DNA from: Comamonadaceae bacterium
GTDB taxonomy: Bacteria > Pseudomonadota > Gammaproteobacteria > Burkholderiales > Burkholderiaceae_C
NCBI GenBank assembly: GCA_947475685.1
Contig: CANJNC010000018.1
Span: 1 to 60,685 of the forward strand
Reading direction: 5' to 3'
Length of the DNA: 60,685 nucleotides
A model generated the notes under the pieces. The model saw only the letters and a list, made by a program, of their open reading frames with translations, did not search any database and had not been told where the DNA came from. This document shows, in pieces, positions 14,781-23,113 of the stretch. The translations under genes were made by a program, and so were the position numbers. Numbering within the stretch: position 1 is the first letter of the stretch; the number at the start of each line of letters is the position of its first letter.

Positions 14781-17207
14781 ATGCAATTTCCAGAATCTTG
14801 GTTGAGAGAGTTTTGTGACCCGGCCTTGAACACGCAAGCGCTTGCGGATGCGTTGACCATGGCAGGGTTGGAGGTGGAGGACATTAGGCCTGTCGCGCCA
14901 GCGTTTACAAATGTGGTGGTGGGATTGATCACCGCCATTCACGCGCACCCCAAGGCGGATCGGCTGCGAGTTTGTCAAGTGGATGTGGGGCAATCAAGTC
15001 CATTGAGCATTGTGTGCGGTGCACCCAATGCACAAGTGGGCATGAAGGTGCCTTGTGCCCTCTTGGGCGCACAATTGCCTCCTGGTGAGGATGGCAAGTC
15101 CTTGGAAATTCGGCCTGTCAAATTGATGGGCGTAGAGAGTTTGGGCATGCTATGCTCGGCCAAGGAACTTAAAATCAATGACGATCATGGCGGCTTGCTT
15201 GCCTTGCATCAAGGGGCCGCCTTGGGCGCCAACGTTCGCGATGTGCTTCAGTTGGATGAGGTGCTTTTTACACTCAAGCTCACCCCCAATTTGGCCCACT
15301 GTTTAAGTATTTATGGCATTGCACGAGAAGTCTCCGCGATCACGAAAACACCGTTAAAGTCGCCAAGAATCGATGAGGTTGCTGTGACTTCAAAGGACCA
15401 TTTGAATGTCACAATCGACTCGCCTGAATTGTGCGGGAGATTCAGCGGTCGAGTTTTAAAGGGTTTGAATCCACACGCAAAAACACCGCAGTGGATGAGC
15501 GAGCGACTTGCGCGCTGTGGACAGCGCACAGTCACACCTCTAGTGGATATTTCAAACTACGTCATGTTTGAGTACGGCCAACCGACCCATATTTTTGATC
15601 TCGATCAAATTCAAGCCCCTTTGACCGTTCGCTGGGGCAAGGCTGGAGAGTCCATTGAACTCTTGAATGAGCAAACCATCACGGTGGATGAAGACGTGGG
15701 TGTGATTGCTGACATGCGAGGCATCGAGTCCTTGGCCGGTATCATGGGAGGGCTGTCGACTGCAGTGAGCGAGCACACGCAATCGATCTACATAGAGGCG
15801 GCCTTTTGGTGGCCGCAATCTGTGGCGGGTCGCTCAAGACGATTTAATTTTGCAACCGATGCAGGGCATCGTTTTGAGCGTGGCGTGGATCCGCAATTGA
15901 CGGTTGCCATGATCGAGCGCATTACGCGCTTGGTTTTGGATATTTGTGGAACCTCTGACTCCAAGTGTGGCCCCATCCATGATCAAAAAATTAACATGCC
16001 AGTGCCCCAGGCTTTGAAAATGCGGTTCGATCGAGCCAGAAAAGTCATTGGCATGGATCTGAGCGATGATCAAATGTTGGATGCTTTGGCGTCTTTGGAC
16101 CTGGCCCCTGAAAAAACGCCAGGTGCATTAAGAGTGACACCACCAAGCTTTAGGTTTGACCTTCAAATCGAAGAAGATTTGATTGAAGAGGTGATTCGTT
16201 GCATTGGTTACGATCAACTGCCGACCACGCCTCCATTGGCGCCTATCACGGGCCAATTGATGCCAGAAAGTCTCCAAGGGGACTATGCGCTTCGCCATCT
16301 ATTGGCGCACATGGGATACCAAGAAACCATCAATTACAGTTTTGTGGATGCGCAGTGGCTTAAAGATATGGACCCTGAGCACGATGCGATCGAGTTATTG
16401 AACCCCATCGCAAGCTCTATGAATGTCATGAGAACCACGCTCATACCCAGCTTGTTGCAAGTCTTGAAGTTCAATCTTGATAGAAAATTCAGTGATGTCC
16501 GTGTTTTTGAAATTGGACGCGTGTTCTTAAAAGACAGCAAGGTTTCCGATTCAGATACCACGGTCAAAGGCATTCATCAGCCCATGCGCGTTGCTGGGCT
16601 GCTCCATGGCAATGACCAGCCCTTGCAGTGGTCGAGCGCGGAAAAAGCATTTGACTTCTTTGATATGAAGGCCCATGTTGAGCAACTTTTATGGCCTCAT
16701 CAAGCCACTTTTACCCCGGGCTCTCATCCCGCCTTTCACCCTGGTCGAAGTGCCCAAGTTTTACTCAACGGGAGTGCTTTGGGTTGGGTGGGTGAGTTGC
16801 ACCCCAAGTGGAGACAAAAATGGGGATTTGTTCACTCTCCCATGGTGTTTGAATTGGATTTGGACGCGGTCAATCGCAAGGCAGTGCCTGGCTTTAAATC
16901 GGTCAGTAAATTCCAATCGGTGGAGAGGGATTTGGCCATTGTCGTGAAATCAAATGTCAGTCATGAAAACTTGATGAAGGTCATTTGGAGTGCACCCACT
17001 GAGGGCCATTTAAAAGACGCGGTGTTGTTTGATATATACCGCCCCAAGGTGCCAGTTTCTAATCTGGCTGAAAACGAGAGAAGTTTGACCATTCGATTGA
17101 TTTTGAATTCAGATGAGAGTACATTGTCTGAATCTCAGATTGAAAGCGCGGTTGCATCGATATTGAAGGGGTTGATCGATACCCTTCAAGCCCGGCTTCG
17201 GGTTTGA
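14781..17207 (+). CDS. pheT: Phenylalanyl-tRNA synthetase beta subunit
   Basis: The 808-residue beta chain includes the N-terminal tRNA-binding/OB domain ([15 protein letters not shown], residues about 53-67), the B3/B4 editing region ([21 protein letters not shown]), the B5 domain ([19 protein letters not shown]) and the C-terminal ferredoxin-like anticodon domain ([13 protein letters not shown]). It edits misacylated Tyr-tRNA-Phe. AGGAG precedes ATG 14781. It is cotranscribed with pheS and followed 16 bases later by ihfA, as in many Proteobacteria. Confidence 0.97.
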   Translation: MQFPESWLREFCDPALNTQALADALTMAGLEVEDIRPVAPAFTNVVVGLITAIHAHPKADRLRVCQVDVGQSSPLSIVCGAPNAQVGMKVPCALLGAQLPPGEDGKSLEIRPVKLMGVESLGMLCSAKELKINDDHGGLLALHQGAALGANVRDVLQLDEVLFTLKLTPNLAHCLSIYGIAREVSAITKTPLKSPRIDEVAVTSKDHLNVTIDSPELCGRFSGRVLKGLNPHAKTPQWMSERLARCGQRTVTPLVDISNYVMFEYGQPTHIFDLDQIQAPLTVRWGKAGESIELLNEQTITVDEDVGVIADMRGIESLAGIMGGLSTAVSEHTQSIYIEAAFWWPQSVAGRSRRFNFATDAGHRFERGVDPQLTVAMIERITRLVLDICGTSDSKCGPIHDQKINMPVPQALKMRFDRARKVIGMDLSDDQMLDALASLDLAPEKTPGALRVTPPSFRFDLQIEEDLIEEVIRCIGYDQLPTTPPLAPITGQLMPESLQGDYALRHLLAHMGYQETINYSFVDAQWLKDMDPEHDAIELLNPIASSMNVMRTTLIPSLLQVLKFNLDRKFSDVRVFEIGRVFLKDSKVSDSDTTVKGIHQPMRVAGLLHGNDQPLQWSSAEKAFDFFDMKAHVEQLLWPHQATFTPGSHPAFHPGRSAQVLLNGSALGWVGELHPKWRQKWGFVHSPMVFELDLDAVNRKAVPGFKSVSKFQSVERDLAIVVKSNVSHENLMKVIWSAPTEGHLKDAVLFDIYRPKVPVSNLAENERSLTIRLILNSDESTLSESQIESAVASILKGLIDTLQARLRV

Positions 17208-17223
17208 TCTAAGGAAGGCTCAT

Positions 17224-17562
17224 ATGGAACTGATTTTGAACTCATTGGAGACGCCCGCATTGACCAAGGCGCAATTGGCGGAGTTGCTCTTTGAGCAAAT
17301 TGGCTTGAATAAGCGTGAGTCCAAGGACATGATTGATGCGTTTTTTGACCTGATTGTTGAAAAACTCCTTGCTGGCGAGGATGTGAAAATATCGGGCTTT
17401 GGCAATTTTCAATTGCGCACCAAGACCCCCCGTCCTGGACGCAATCCCAGGACCGGAGAGGCCATCACCATAGAAGCCAGGCGCGTGGTCACCTTCCATG
17501 CAAGCCAAAAACTCAAAGATTTGATCCAAGAGCGGGCCTTGCCCGCGTCAGCGACCAAATAG
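17224..17562 (+). CDS. ihfA: Integration host factor alpha subunit
   Basis: The 112-residue protein is an HU/IHF-family DNA-bending subunit. It shows [41 protein letters not shown] and [25 protein letters not shown], the arm that inserts a Pro into the minor groove. IHF alpha pairs with the beta subunit (not in this window) in replication, recombination and promoter control. AAGGAAGG lies just before ATG 17224. The position after pheT is the conserved one and decides alpha over beta or HU. Confidence 0.96.
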   Translation: MELILNSLETPALTKAQLAELLFEQIGLNKRESKDMIDAFFDLIVEKLLAGEDVKISGFGNFQLRTKTPRPGRNPRTGEAITIEARRVVTFHASQKLKDLIQERALPASATK

Positions 17563-17655
17563 CCCCGCGTTACGGAAATATATTTGTATTTCCTACTAGC
17601 TTTTTTCCCTGATTGGTGTAATCTCAACCCTCCGTTTTGAGTTTGAAGTTCCCCA

Positions 17656-18099
17656 ATGGAGTCGTCTTTGCCCAATATTCCTGCCAAACGCTATTTCACC
17701 ATCGGTGAGGTCAGTGATTTGTGCGGTGTCAAACCTCATGTGCTCAGGTATTGGGAGCAGGAATTCACGCAACTGCGCCCCATGAAAAGAAGAGGCAACA
17801 GGCGCTATTATCAGCATCACGAAGTATTGATGATCAGGCGCATCAGGGATTTGCTATACGATCAAGGCTTCACAATCAGTGGCGCTAGAAACAAGCTGCA
17901 AGAGATTGTTCAGATTGAAAAGGACAAAAAACGCGCTGGCGAAATCATGCTCGAGGGCGTTGAGGTCTTTGAAGAAGAGACTGGATTTGATGAGTCAAGC
18001 ATCGTCGACACTTGGAGCGCGAGTGGTCTCTTATCGGACCCACCGCAACTTAAAATGCTCATGAAAGAGCTCAGAGAAATTAGACAATTGTTGGTCTAG
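17656..18099 (+). CDS. MerR family transcriptional regulator
   Basis: The 147-residue protein has an N-terminal winged helix-turn-helix, YFTIGEVSDLCGVKPHVLRYWEQEF, followed by the MerR wing (RRGNRRYYQHHEVLMIRRIRDLLYDQGFTISGARNKL) and an acidic C-terminal part. It has no Cys pair for metal sensing. A MerR-like gene next to ihfA is a conserved arrangement in Beta- and Gammaproteobacteria, where its effector is unknown. It lies 93 bases after ihfA and may be on the same transcript. Confidence 0.88.
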   Translation: MESSLPNIPAKRYFTIGEVSDLCGVKPHVLRYWEQEFTQLRPMKRRGNRRYYQHHEVLMIRRIRDLLYDQGFTISGARNKLQEIVQIEKDKKRAGEIMLEGVEVFEEETGFDESSIVDTWSASGLLSDPPQLKMLMKELREIRQLLV

Positions 18100-18112
18100 T
18101 CGATGGGCCGCT

Positions 18113-18141
18113 CTTCATTTGCCCTCTAACCTCTGTATAAT
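18113..18141 (+). promoter_or_regulatory. Promoter of the tRNA-Pro gene
   Basis: A consensus -10 box TATAAT is at 18136-18141, 9 bases before the tRNA 5' end. A weak -35 (CTTCAT, 18113-18118) lies 17 bases upstream. The position is right for a stable RNA gene. Confidence 0.65.
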
Positions 18142-18150
18142 GGAAATCAT

Positions 18151-18227
18151 CGGCGTGTAGCGCAGCCTGGTAGCGCACTTGCATGGGGTGCAAGGGGTCG
18201 CAAGTTCGAATCTTGTCACGCCGACCA
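18151..18227 (+). tRNA. tRNA-Pro, anticodon GGG
   Basis: The 77-base cloverleaf has acceptor arms CGGCGTG/CACGCCG, D stem GCGC/GCGC, anticodon stem CTTGC/GCAAG with loop ATGGGGT (GGG at 18185-18187, reads CCC/CCU), T arm CAAG-TTCGAAT-CTTG, and an encoded ACCA end. A TATAAT promoter precedes it and a strong terminator follows, so it is a single transcription unit. Confidence 0.96.
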
Positions 18228-18237
18228 ATAGATATGA

Positions 18238-18277
18238 GGGTTAGTAGACGAGTGTCTACTAACCCTTTTGTTTTTTT
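18238..18277 (+). terminator. Terminator of tRNA-Pro
   Basis: GGGTTAGTAGAC (18238-18249) and GTCTACTAACCC (18254-18265) form a perfect 12-bp stem with a 4-base loop, followed by TTTTG and seven T bases. It is 10 bases after the tRNA. Confidence 0.95.
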
Positions 18278-18278
18278 G

Positions 18279-18712
18279 TGTGAGGCCAATCTATTTTGTT
18301 TCACTCGTGGCGCTTAGACGCAGCTCTTGGCGGTGGCACAAGGGCCAGACCTTCAAGCCATGGGTCCTCCAATGTTGCTCTATTCAAGTCAGTTCAAATT
18401 AAGAGCCGCTGTGGTTATTGAATCGATGGCGGGGAGAAGATGGTGACTTACATCAGTTTATGCATACCCTCTTATTGATAGATCAGTTTGTCGCCTATTC
18501 AAAAATAAACGGCACTGTTAGGCATTGTGAGGCATTTTTTGGGAAGGTCAAGAAAAATAGATCATTAAAAGAACTATTTCTATTATGATCAATATTGTAT
18601 ATTGGCTTTTAGTGGATCTTGATAAAATAGCGCAACGTCACTCCTTGATGTATTTATAGGCTTAAATAAACTCCTCAATTTTATAAAATTAGATCAATAT
18701 TGGTATATCAAT
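18279..18712. other. AT-rich intergenic stretch before the secreted protease gene
   Basis: No gene is seen. The second half is strongly AT-rich. It contains the direct repeat GATCAATATTGTATAT (18587-18602) and GATCAATATTGGTATAT (18692-18708), and a hairpin AAATAG/CTATTT near 18556-18579. TTGATAAAAT at about 18618-18627 could be promoter material. No copy of the tRNA 3' end, which would mark an integration site, was found. Confidence 0.5.
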
Positions 18713-20686
18713 TTGAATATAGTTGGATTGTTAAAACTGATATGTTGGGGCGCTCTTGCGCTTGGACTTGCTCTTGGACTTGCTTTTAAGGCCTATGGAG
18801 CAGACAGCTACGACCCCGTCACCAACATTTTAAAAATCCCTTTGGTCAGGGTAAACGACAATTACTACTCCAATGTACAAGTAATCTTAGGCTCCATCAT
18901 TTCCGTGGGCAGTCCTTTGTCCCGTACATTGGCCTATGACATTTACGACGCCTCAACTCAACAACTCTTAATTCCAGTTGTCAATTCAGGTTCGAACACC
19001 TATTTTTTTGTGCTTGCCAGCGTCAAAAGTGTACTGTCGGTTGGAGGCGATCAAAATCAAGCTCTCTTGCTGACTGCCCCTGTGGCTTACAAAAAAGTGG
19101 TCGTGCCCAACGGGCCTTTGATTGACCCTCTCTCTAGCGTTGGCGTGCCCACAAGCTTGCCAGCATCCAGCGCAAGTGCAACACTGAAAGTTTGGATATC
19201 TGACCCCAGAAACCCGGCAATCGGTTTGATTAATTCTGGGTTATTCATCACACCCACAACTCCAACGACCTGGACCTGGTATGGACCCACCATAGACGGC
19301 TCGATGTATCTTAATTTACCCGATGGCACCTACGTCATGAGCGTGGTCGAACCCGCAGGAACCAGCATTTTTTCAAGAAAGCAGTATTCAGTCAATATTC
19401 AATCAGGCGTTGCTTGGGTTGCGGGTGCGACTGCCAATGCACAAGGTGTTTTTGCTGTCACTTTGGTGCTCAACCAGACCAACGCAAGCCTAAAGGCCTT
19501 GCAAACCAGCGTGACCGCACAAGCCACTGTTTCTCCAAGCAGTTTTACGCCAAGCTCCCCATGTCAACTGATAGACCAAACGACCAACGGCAGAACCCTC
19601 AGCACACAACTCTCAGCAGGATTTCCTAAAGTAGCGTCCAGAGTTTCCTCATTTGGTCGCATCCGGGCTTTGGTTGTGCCTGTCGACTTTGCAGACGTTC
19701 AAGGAGTGGATAACACGTTGACTTTTTTCTCACCCATTGTCCAACAAGTCAGTAAATTTTACCTTGCACAGTCGTACGGTAAATTGGCATTTGATTTTGA
19801 AATCGTACCCAATTGGGTTCGAATGCCATTTTCTTCAACTCAATTCAATATGGCAGCTGCAGTTGCAGCTCCCGGTCAACAGCAAGAGTCACCAATCGGG
19901 CGCGACGCCCATGGTTATGCAGCTGCAATGATCACCGCAACAGATGGGCCTGTTGATTACAGTCAATATGAAGAGGTCTATTTTTTGGTCCCTAAAGAAA
20001 TGCCCTTGAGCGGTGTTGGATGGGGACCTACAGAACTCAGTGCGAATTGGACCAGTACAGGCATGGTTTTAAATGCGGCCACTGGAGCCGCCCCTATGTA
20101 CCACAACGAACAAAATGGCATTGTGGGTTCTACATGGAAATGGATGATCCATGAAACAGGACACACTTTGGGATTTTACGACGAGGGCTACCAAAATGTG
20201 TCTACCTTGGGCGATTATTCAACAATGTCTTTTAGTTGGTCAAACAATGCCATTGAACTCACATCGTGGGACCGGTACTTACAAGGTTGGTTGCCAGAGT
20301 CTCAAATTGCTTGCACGCCTTTGTCAAATTTGGCCCAAGGCCCTAAGACCAACACCTTGTCTCCGGTTGAACGACAAGACAGCAGACTCAAAGCGATCAT
20401 GATCCCCATGTCGAAGTCCAAAATACTGGTGATTGAATCTCGCAAAAGTGAAGGCTTTGACATCATCTCAGCTGTCAATGAAGGTGTTATGGTCTATACG
20501 GTGGACATGACCTTAAGCTCTCAGCAAGGTGCCTACGTCATGCAAAAAAGAGTGGGCACGAAATTGAGTTCATTGGAAGATGGTTTGCTCAAAGCCAATG
20601 ACCAACTCGTGGTCGCAGGTGTAAAGGTCACCGTCTTGAGTGTATCAACCGGTGGGGATGTCGTCAAAATCGAAGCCGCACCGTGA
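18713..20686 (+). CDS. Secreted M6-like zinc metalloprotease
   Basis: The 657-residue protein has an N-terminal signal (LICWGALALGLALGLAFKAYGA, cut before DSYDP), an Ig-like or beta-rich stretch of about 270 residues, and a protease domain: RIRALVVPVDFADVQG, SKFYLAQSYGKLAFDFEIVPNW, then HETGHTLGFYDEG. His480, Glu481 and His484 form HExxH; Asp490 in HExxHxxGxxD is the likely third zinc ligand, as in some metzincins. STMSFSW after it fits a Met-turn. Immune inhibitor A-type M6 peptidases share the overall pattern. The only reasonable starts are TTG (18713 or 18728). It should be exported and cut extracellular protein. The AT-rich upstream DNA and unusual product suggest acquisition. Confidence 0.78.
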   Translation: MNIVGLLKLICWGALALGLALGLAFKAYGADSYDPVTNILKIPLVRVNDNYYSNVQVILGSIISVGSPLSRTLAYDIYDASTQQLLIPVVNSGSNTYFFVLASVKSVLSVGGDQNQALLLTAPVAYKKVVVPNGPLIDPLSSVGVPTSLPASSASATLKVWISDPRNPAIGLINSGLFITPTTPTTWTWYGPTIDGSMYLNLPDGTYVMSVVEPAGTSIFSRKQYSVNIQSGVAWVAGATANAQGVFAVTLVLNQTNASLKALQTSVTAQATVSPSSFTPSSPCQLIDQTTNGRTLSTQLSAGFPKVASRVSSFGRIRALVVPVDFADVQGVDNTLTFFSPIVQQVSKFYLAQSYGKLAFDFEIVPNWVRMPFSSTQFNMAAAVAAPGQQQESPIGRDAHGYAAAMITATDGPVDYSQYEEVYFLVPKEMPLSGVGWGPTELSANWTSTGMVLNAATGAAPMYHNEQNGIVGSTWKWMIHETGHTLGFYDEGYQNVSTLGDYSTMSFSWSNNAIELTSWDRYLQGWLPESQIACTPLSNLAQGPKTNTLSPVERQDSRLKAIMIPMSKSKILVIESRKSEGFDIISAVNEGVMVYTVDMTLSSQQGAYVMQKRVGTKLSSLEDGLLKANDQLVVAGVKVTVLSVSTGGDVVKIEAAP

Positions 20687-20819
20687 AATAGATGCTAAAG
20701 AAAATGGCATGGAGCAGACCCTATCTCGCCTTCACTCCTATCAAACCCCTCTCTCTCTATCGGTTTTGATTAACTGCTGAGATTATGCGCTGTGTTGGGA
20801 GGCTTTTTTTGTGTCCCGC

Positions 20820-21656
20820 TCAACGCCGCACGCCAGGCGACTCCAGTCTTAAGCCTTGTCCTCTGAAGTTGAGGTACAACTCCAACTCCAACAACTCTTG
20901 AGAACCAAAGGGCAAGATCTCTGCTTTAACGCCGGAGAGGCAAGCTCTTAAGCGTCTTTGCAGAGAGCCCATTTTTTGCCACTCTAAACGGTATGCTGGA
21001 TAAGCATGCGGTTGCCCTTGGCTGATGATTTCTCCACCTAAACGTTGCCCAAAATTTGCCGTATGGCAGTGAGCGCAAGAGAGGTTGTTTTGTCCAATTC
21101 GTTTTTCGTAAAAGGCTTGACCCCGTTCAAACGCGGGCACCAGGTTTTGAGCGATGTTTTTTTCAAGCTTCATGCCCCTTGAAGCCAAAGCGATCCAAGA
21201 CGTCAAAGCCAAAAGCTCATCGCTTTCATAGCTGAGGGGTTTGAGGTGCTGCTTTTTGACCCTGCAATCGTTGATTTGCTTTTCAAGATTGATCAATTGC
21301 TTTGTACGCCCGTCCCATTGAGGGTATTTGAGGGCCACACCTTTCATGCTGGTGGGGGCATGGAGGTGACAAGATTGGCAAGAGGGTGTTTGAGGGGTGG
21401 CAGACTCAGACCACATCTTCGCCCCTTGGTCAACCCAAAGAAAGGCGGGGTTGATGGCGTCATCGTTTTGTTGCGTCTGAAGGTCTTCGCTTTTAAAGTC
21501 AAGTCCGGAACGTCTTTCATTGGGGTTGAGCCAACCGGGTGAGGACGTACTGACTTGGGCCAGGGTGTAAGCACTTAGATGCATCATCCATAAGAACACA
21601 ACAACTAAAGAGCGCCAAGGGGTCCATCCACGCCTTGGCGCTGGTGTCGCGCTCAT
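20820..21656 (-). CDS. soxA: Sulfur oxidation c-type cytochrome SoxA
   Basis: SoxA with SoxX forms the SoxAX cytochrome that joins thiosulfate to the SoxY cysteine. The 278-residue protein has a signal (LVVVFLWMMHLSAYTLA), two haem motifs, CQSCH and CAHCH, and the conserved RACLSGVKAE segment whose Cys ligates the active haem. Diheme SoxA is thus likely. ATG 21656 is chosen because it overlaps the soxZ stop as ATGA; the frame is open to an ATG at 21674. It is the last gene of soxXYZA. No soxB follows. Confidence 0.9.
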   Translation of the reverse strand: MSATPAPRRGWTPWRSLVVVFLWMMHLSAYTLAQVSTSSPGWLNPNERRSGLDFKSEDLQTQQNDDAINPAFLWVDQGAKMWSESATPQTPSCQSCHLHAPTSMKGVALKYPQWDGRTKQLINLEKQINDCRVKKQHLKPLSYESDELLALTSWIALASRGMKLEKNIAQNLVPAFERGQAFYEKRIGQNNLSCAHCHTANFGQRLGGEIISQGQPHAYPAYRLEWQKMGSLQRRLRACLSGVKAEILPFGSQELLELELYLNFRGQGLRLESPGVRR

Positions 21657-21976
21657 GATGTTCGTAAAATGCATTGCACCCGTTCGCTGCCCTGTACACC
21701 CATGTCATCCACCCAGCGCAAATTGAACCAACCGCTTTCAAACAATTTGGTTTGAAATTGAATAAAGGGATTGGCCGCAGTGCCTGTGCCCAATTCCGCA
21801 TCTAAGAGCACGAGTCCGTTGAAATCCAGTCTCAGCTCGCGAAGGACATTTTTGGGCACGACCGAGCCTGAGAGCTCATGCCTAAAGCCCGTCTCCATGG
21901 AGTGTTGAATTAAAATGCGAACTTCAATGACGTCTCCCGCCTTGGGTGAAGGGGGAATTAAAATTCTGGCACCCAT
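21653..21976 (-). CDS. soxZ: Thiosulfate oxidation carrier complex protein SoxZ
   Basis: SoxZ pairs with SoxY to carry sulfur intermediates in the periplasm. The 107-residue protein reads MGARILIPPSPKAGDVIEVR, then HSMETGFRH, typical of SoxZ, with an Ig-like fold and no signal of its own (it is exported with SoxY). ATG 21976 overlaps the soxY stop (TAATG), which fixes the start; the frame is open upstream to 21994. It overlaps soxA by 4 bases. Confidence 0.92.
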   Translation of the reverse strand: MGARILIPPSPKAGDVIEVRILIQHSMETGFRHELSGSVVPKNVLRELRLDFNGLVLLDAELGTGTAANPFIQFQTKLFESGWFNLRWVDDMGVQGSERVQCILRTS

Positions 21977-22452
21977 TACGACGCATCCAAACAAGCAGAC
22001 TCTGTGACCTCAACCTCAGCACTTTTCGAGTACCAACTCAGGTCCGACATTTGAGCCAAGACCCACAAGGACTGTGAGCCATTGAGGCGCACTCGGGTGG
22101 CCATATTGAGTTTGGTGTTCATGGGAGAAAAATTCATTTTGGCCACCAATGGCCTAGGGTTTCTTGGTGACAAGATCACAAGGGTTTTGACATGCTCTTG
22201 TTGGCTCATGGGGGAGTCGATGCTGATCTTCAAAGGGACCGAGTGCCCGTTATCGGCCAATCGAGGAATGGTGATTTGAATTTTACCTTCTTTGATCTTG
22301 GCGCCTTGTGTGAGGCTCAGTAAGAGCTTTTGAAACTCTTCACTTTGCCCTTCTTCGCTTTGCGCTCGTGCACAAAAGGGTGCTGCACAAAGGGCCAGAA
22401 GTGCCATTGCGCTTTGAATGAGTTCTCTTCGAGAGGGCAGGACTGTTTTCAT
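21976..22452 (-). CDS. soxY: Thiosulfate oxidation carrier protein SoxY with unusual C-terminus
   Basis: The 158-residue protein begins SRRELIQSAMALLALCAAPFC, a twin-arginine-type signal, followed by the SoxY Ig-like domain (IPRLADNGHSVPLKISIDSP). Classical SoxY ends in GGCGG, a flexible arm whose Cys carries the sulfur intermediate. Here the end is TESACLDAS: a Cys is kept, fifth from the end, without the glycines. The arm may still work, or the complex may carry something else. The gene overlaps soxX and soxZ, so it is translationally coupled to both. Confidence 0.88.
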   Translation of the reverse strand: MKTVLPSRRELIQSAMALLALCAAPFCARAQSEEGQSEEFQKLLLSLTQGAKIKEGKIQITIPRLADNGHSVPLKISIDSPMSQQEHVKTLVILSPRNPRPLVAKMNFSPMNTKLNMATRVRLNGSQSLWVLAQMSDLSWYSKSAEVEVTESACLDAS

Positions 22453-22868
22453 TGCAGTGTTTTTAGGTAGGCAATGACCTCTTCAAACTCTGAGGCGTTG
22501 AGCAAGGTTTTGCCTGCGAACTTGGGGTCCACATGGTCCAATTTTTCTGTCGAGAAGTAGGGAGGCATGATGGTCAAAGGATTGATTTTTCTAGAGTCGC
22601 TCAGTCTCAGTCTGAGTTGCTCTTCGTTCAATCGATGCGCAACCCCATCCAAGGCAGGACCTAAGTTGCCCATGACGCCTTTGTGGTTGGGGATTTGATG
22701 GCACAGCGTACACTGCCCCTCTCTGCTTTGAACAATTTGAAAGCCTTTGATTTGCATCAGCCCCTCAGCTGCGTTTGTCTTTTGAGCCGCCTTGGGCACG
22801 TTTGCAGCTGATTGGGCCCACAAAGGGCAGGCAAAGTTGGCCAACAAAAGGAAAAAAATCACTTTCAT
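22449..22868 (-). CDS. soxX: Sulfur oxidation c-type cytochrome SoxX
   Basis: The 139-residue protein has a signal (VIFFLLLANFACPLWAQ), one haem motif CTLCH, and NPLTIMPPYF, whose Met is the expected second haem ligand. This is the monohaem partner of SoxA. The start is set at ATG 22868; a TTG at 22880 is the other option. It is the first gene of soxXYZA, overlapping soxY by 4 bases. The region before it carries an inverted repeat that may be an operator. Confidence 0.87.
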   Translation of the reverse strand: MKVIFFLLLANFACPLWAQSAANVPKAAQKTNAAEGLMQIKGFQIVQSREGQCTLCHQIPNHKGVMGNLGPALDGVAHRLNEEQLRLRLSDSRKINPLTIMPPYFSTEKLDHVDPKFAGKTLLNASEFEEVIAYLKTLQ

Positions 22869-22908
22869 AAACACAGGCAAGCACTCGACTCAAGAAGGTT
22901 TAAAAGGT

Positions 22909-22941
22909 GTTTGAGATGACGAAGAGGGGGATTTCTCAAAC
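22909..22941 (-). promoter_or_regulatory. Inverted repeat upstream of soxX
   Basis: GTTTGAGA (22909-22916) and TCTCAAAC (22934-22941) are exact inverted copies 17 bases apart, about 40 bases before the soxX start. It could bind a dimeric regulator of the sox operon. There is no T run, so it is not a typical terminator for the upstream gene. Confidence 0.3.
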
Positions 22942-23113
22942 GACTGATCAAGCAATTGAAGCGATTTTAAACGGGACCGAGTTTTAAGCAAAGCGTTTGG
23001 ACTGCGCATCGCTCACTCAAAAAAAAGACGCTTGCCCTCAGCCCACCTCTTTTGAAGTTGAGCTGAGGACCTCTAAGCGCCAAAAGTAACAAGTGCCAAG
23101 CGCCTCAGGGCCC

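Noticed and set aside
18080..18304. Minus-strand open frame of 74 codons with RRDKIRTCDPLHPMQVRYQAALH
   Set aside because: It is the antisense of tRNA-Pro and its terminator; this reading is a well-known spurious protein in many annotations.
18151..20690. Genomic island inserted at tRNA-Pro
   Set aside because: No second copy of the tRNA 3' end and no integrase were found near the protease gene.
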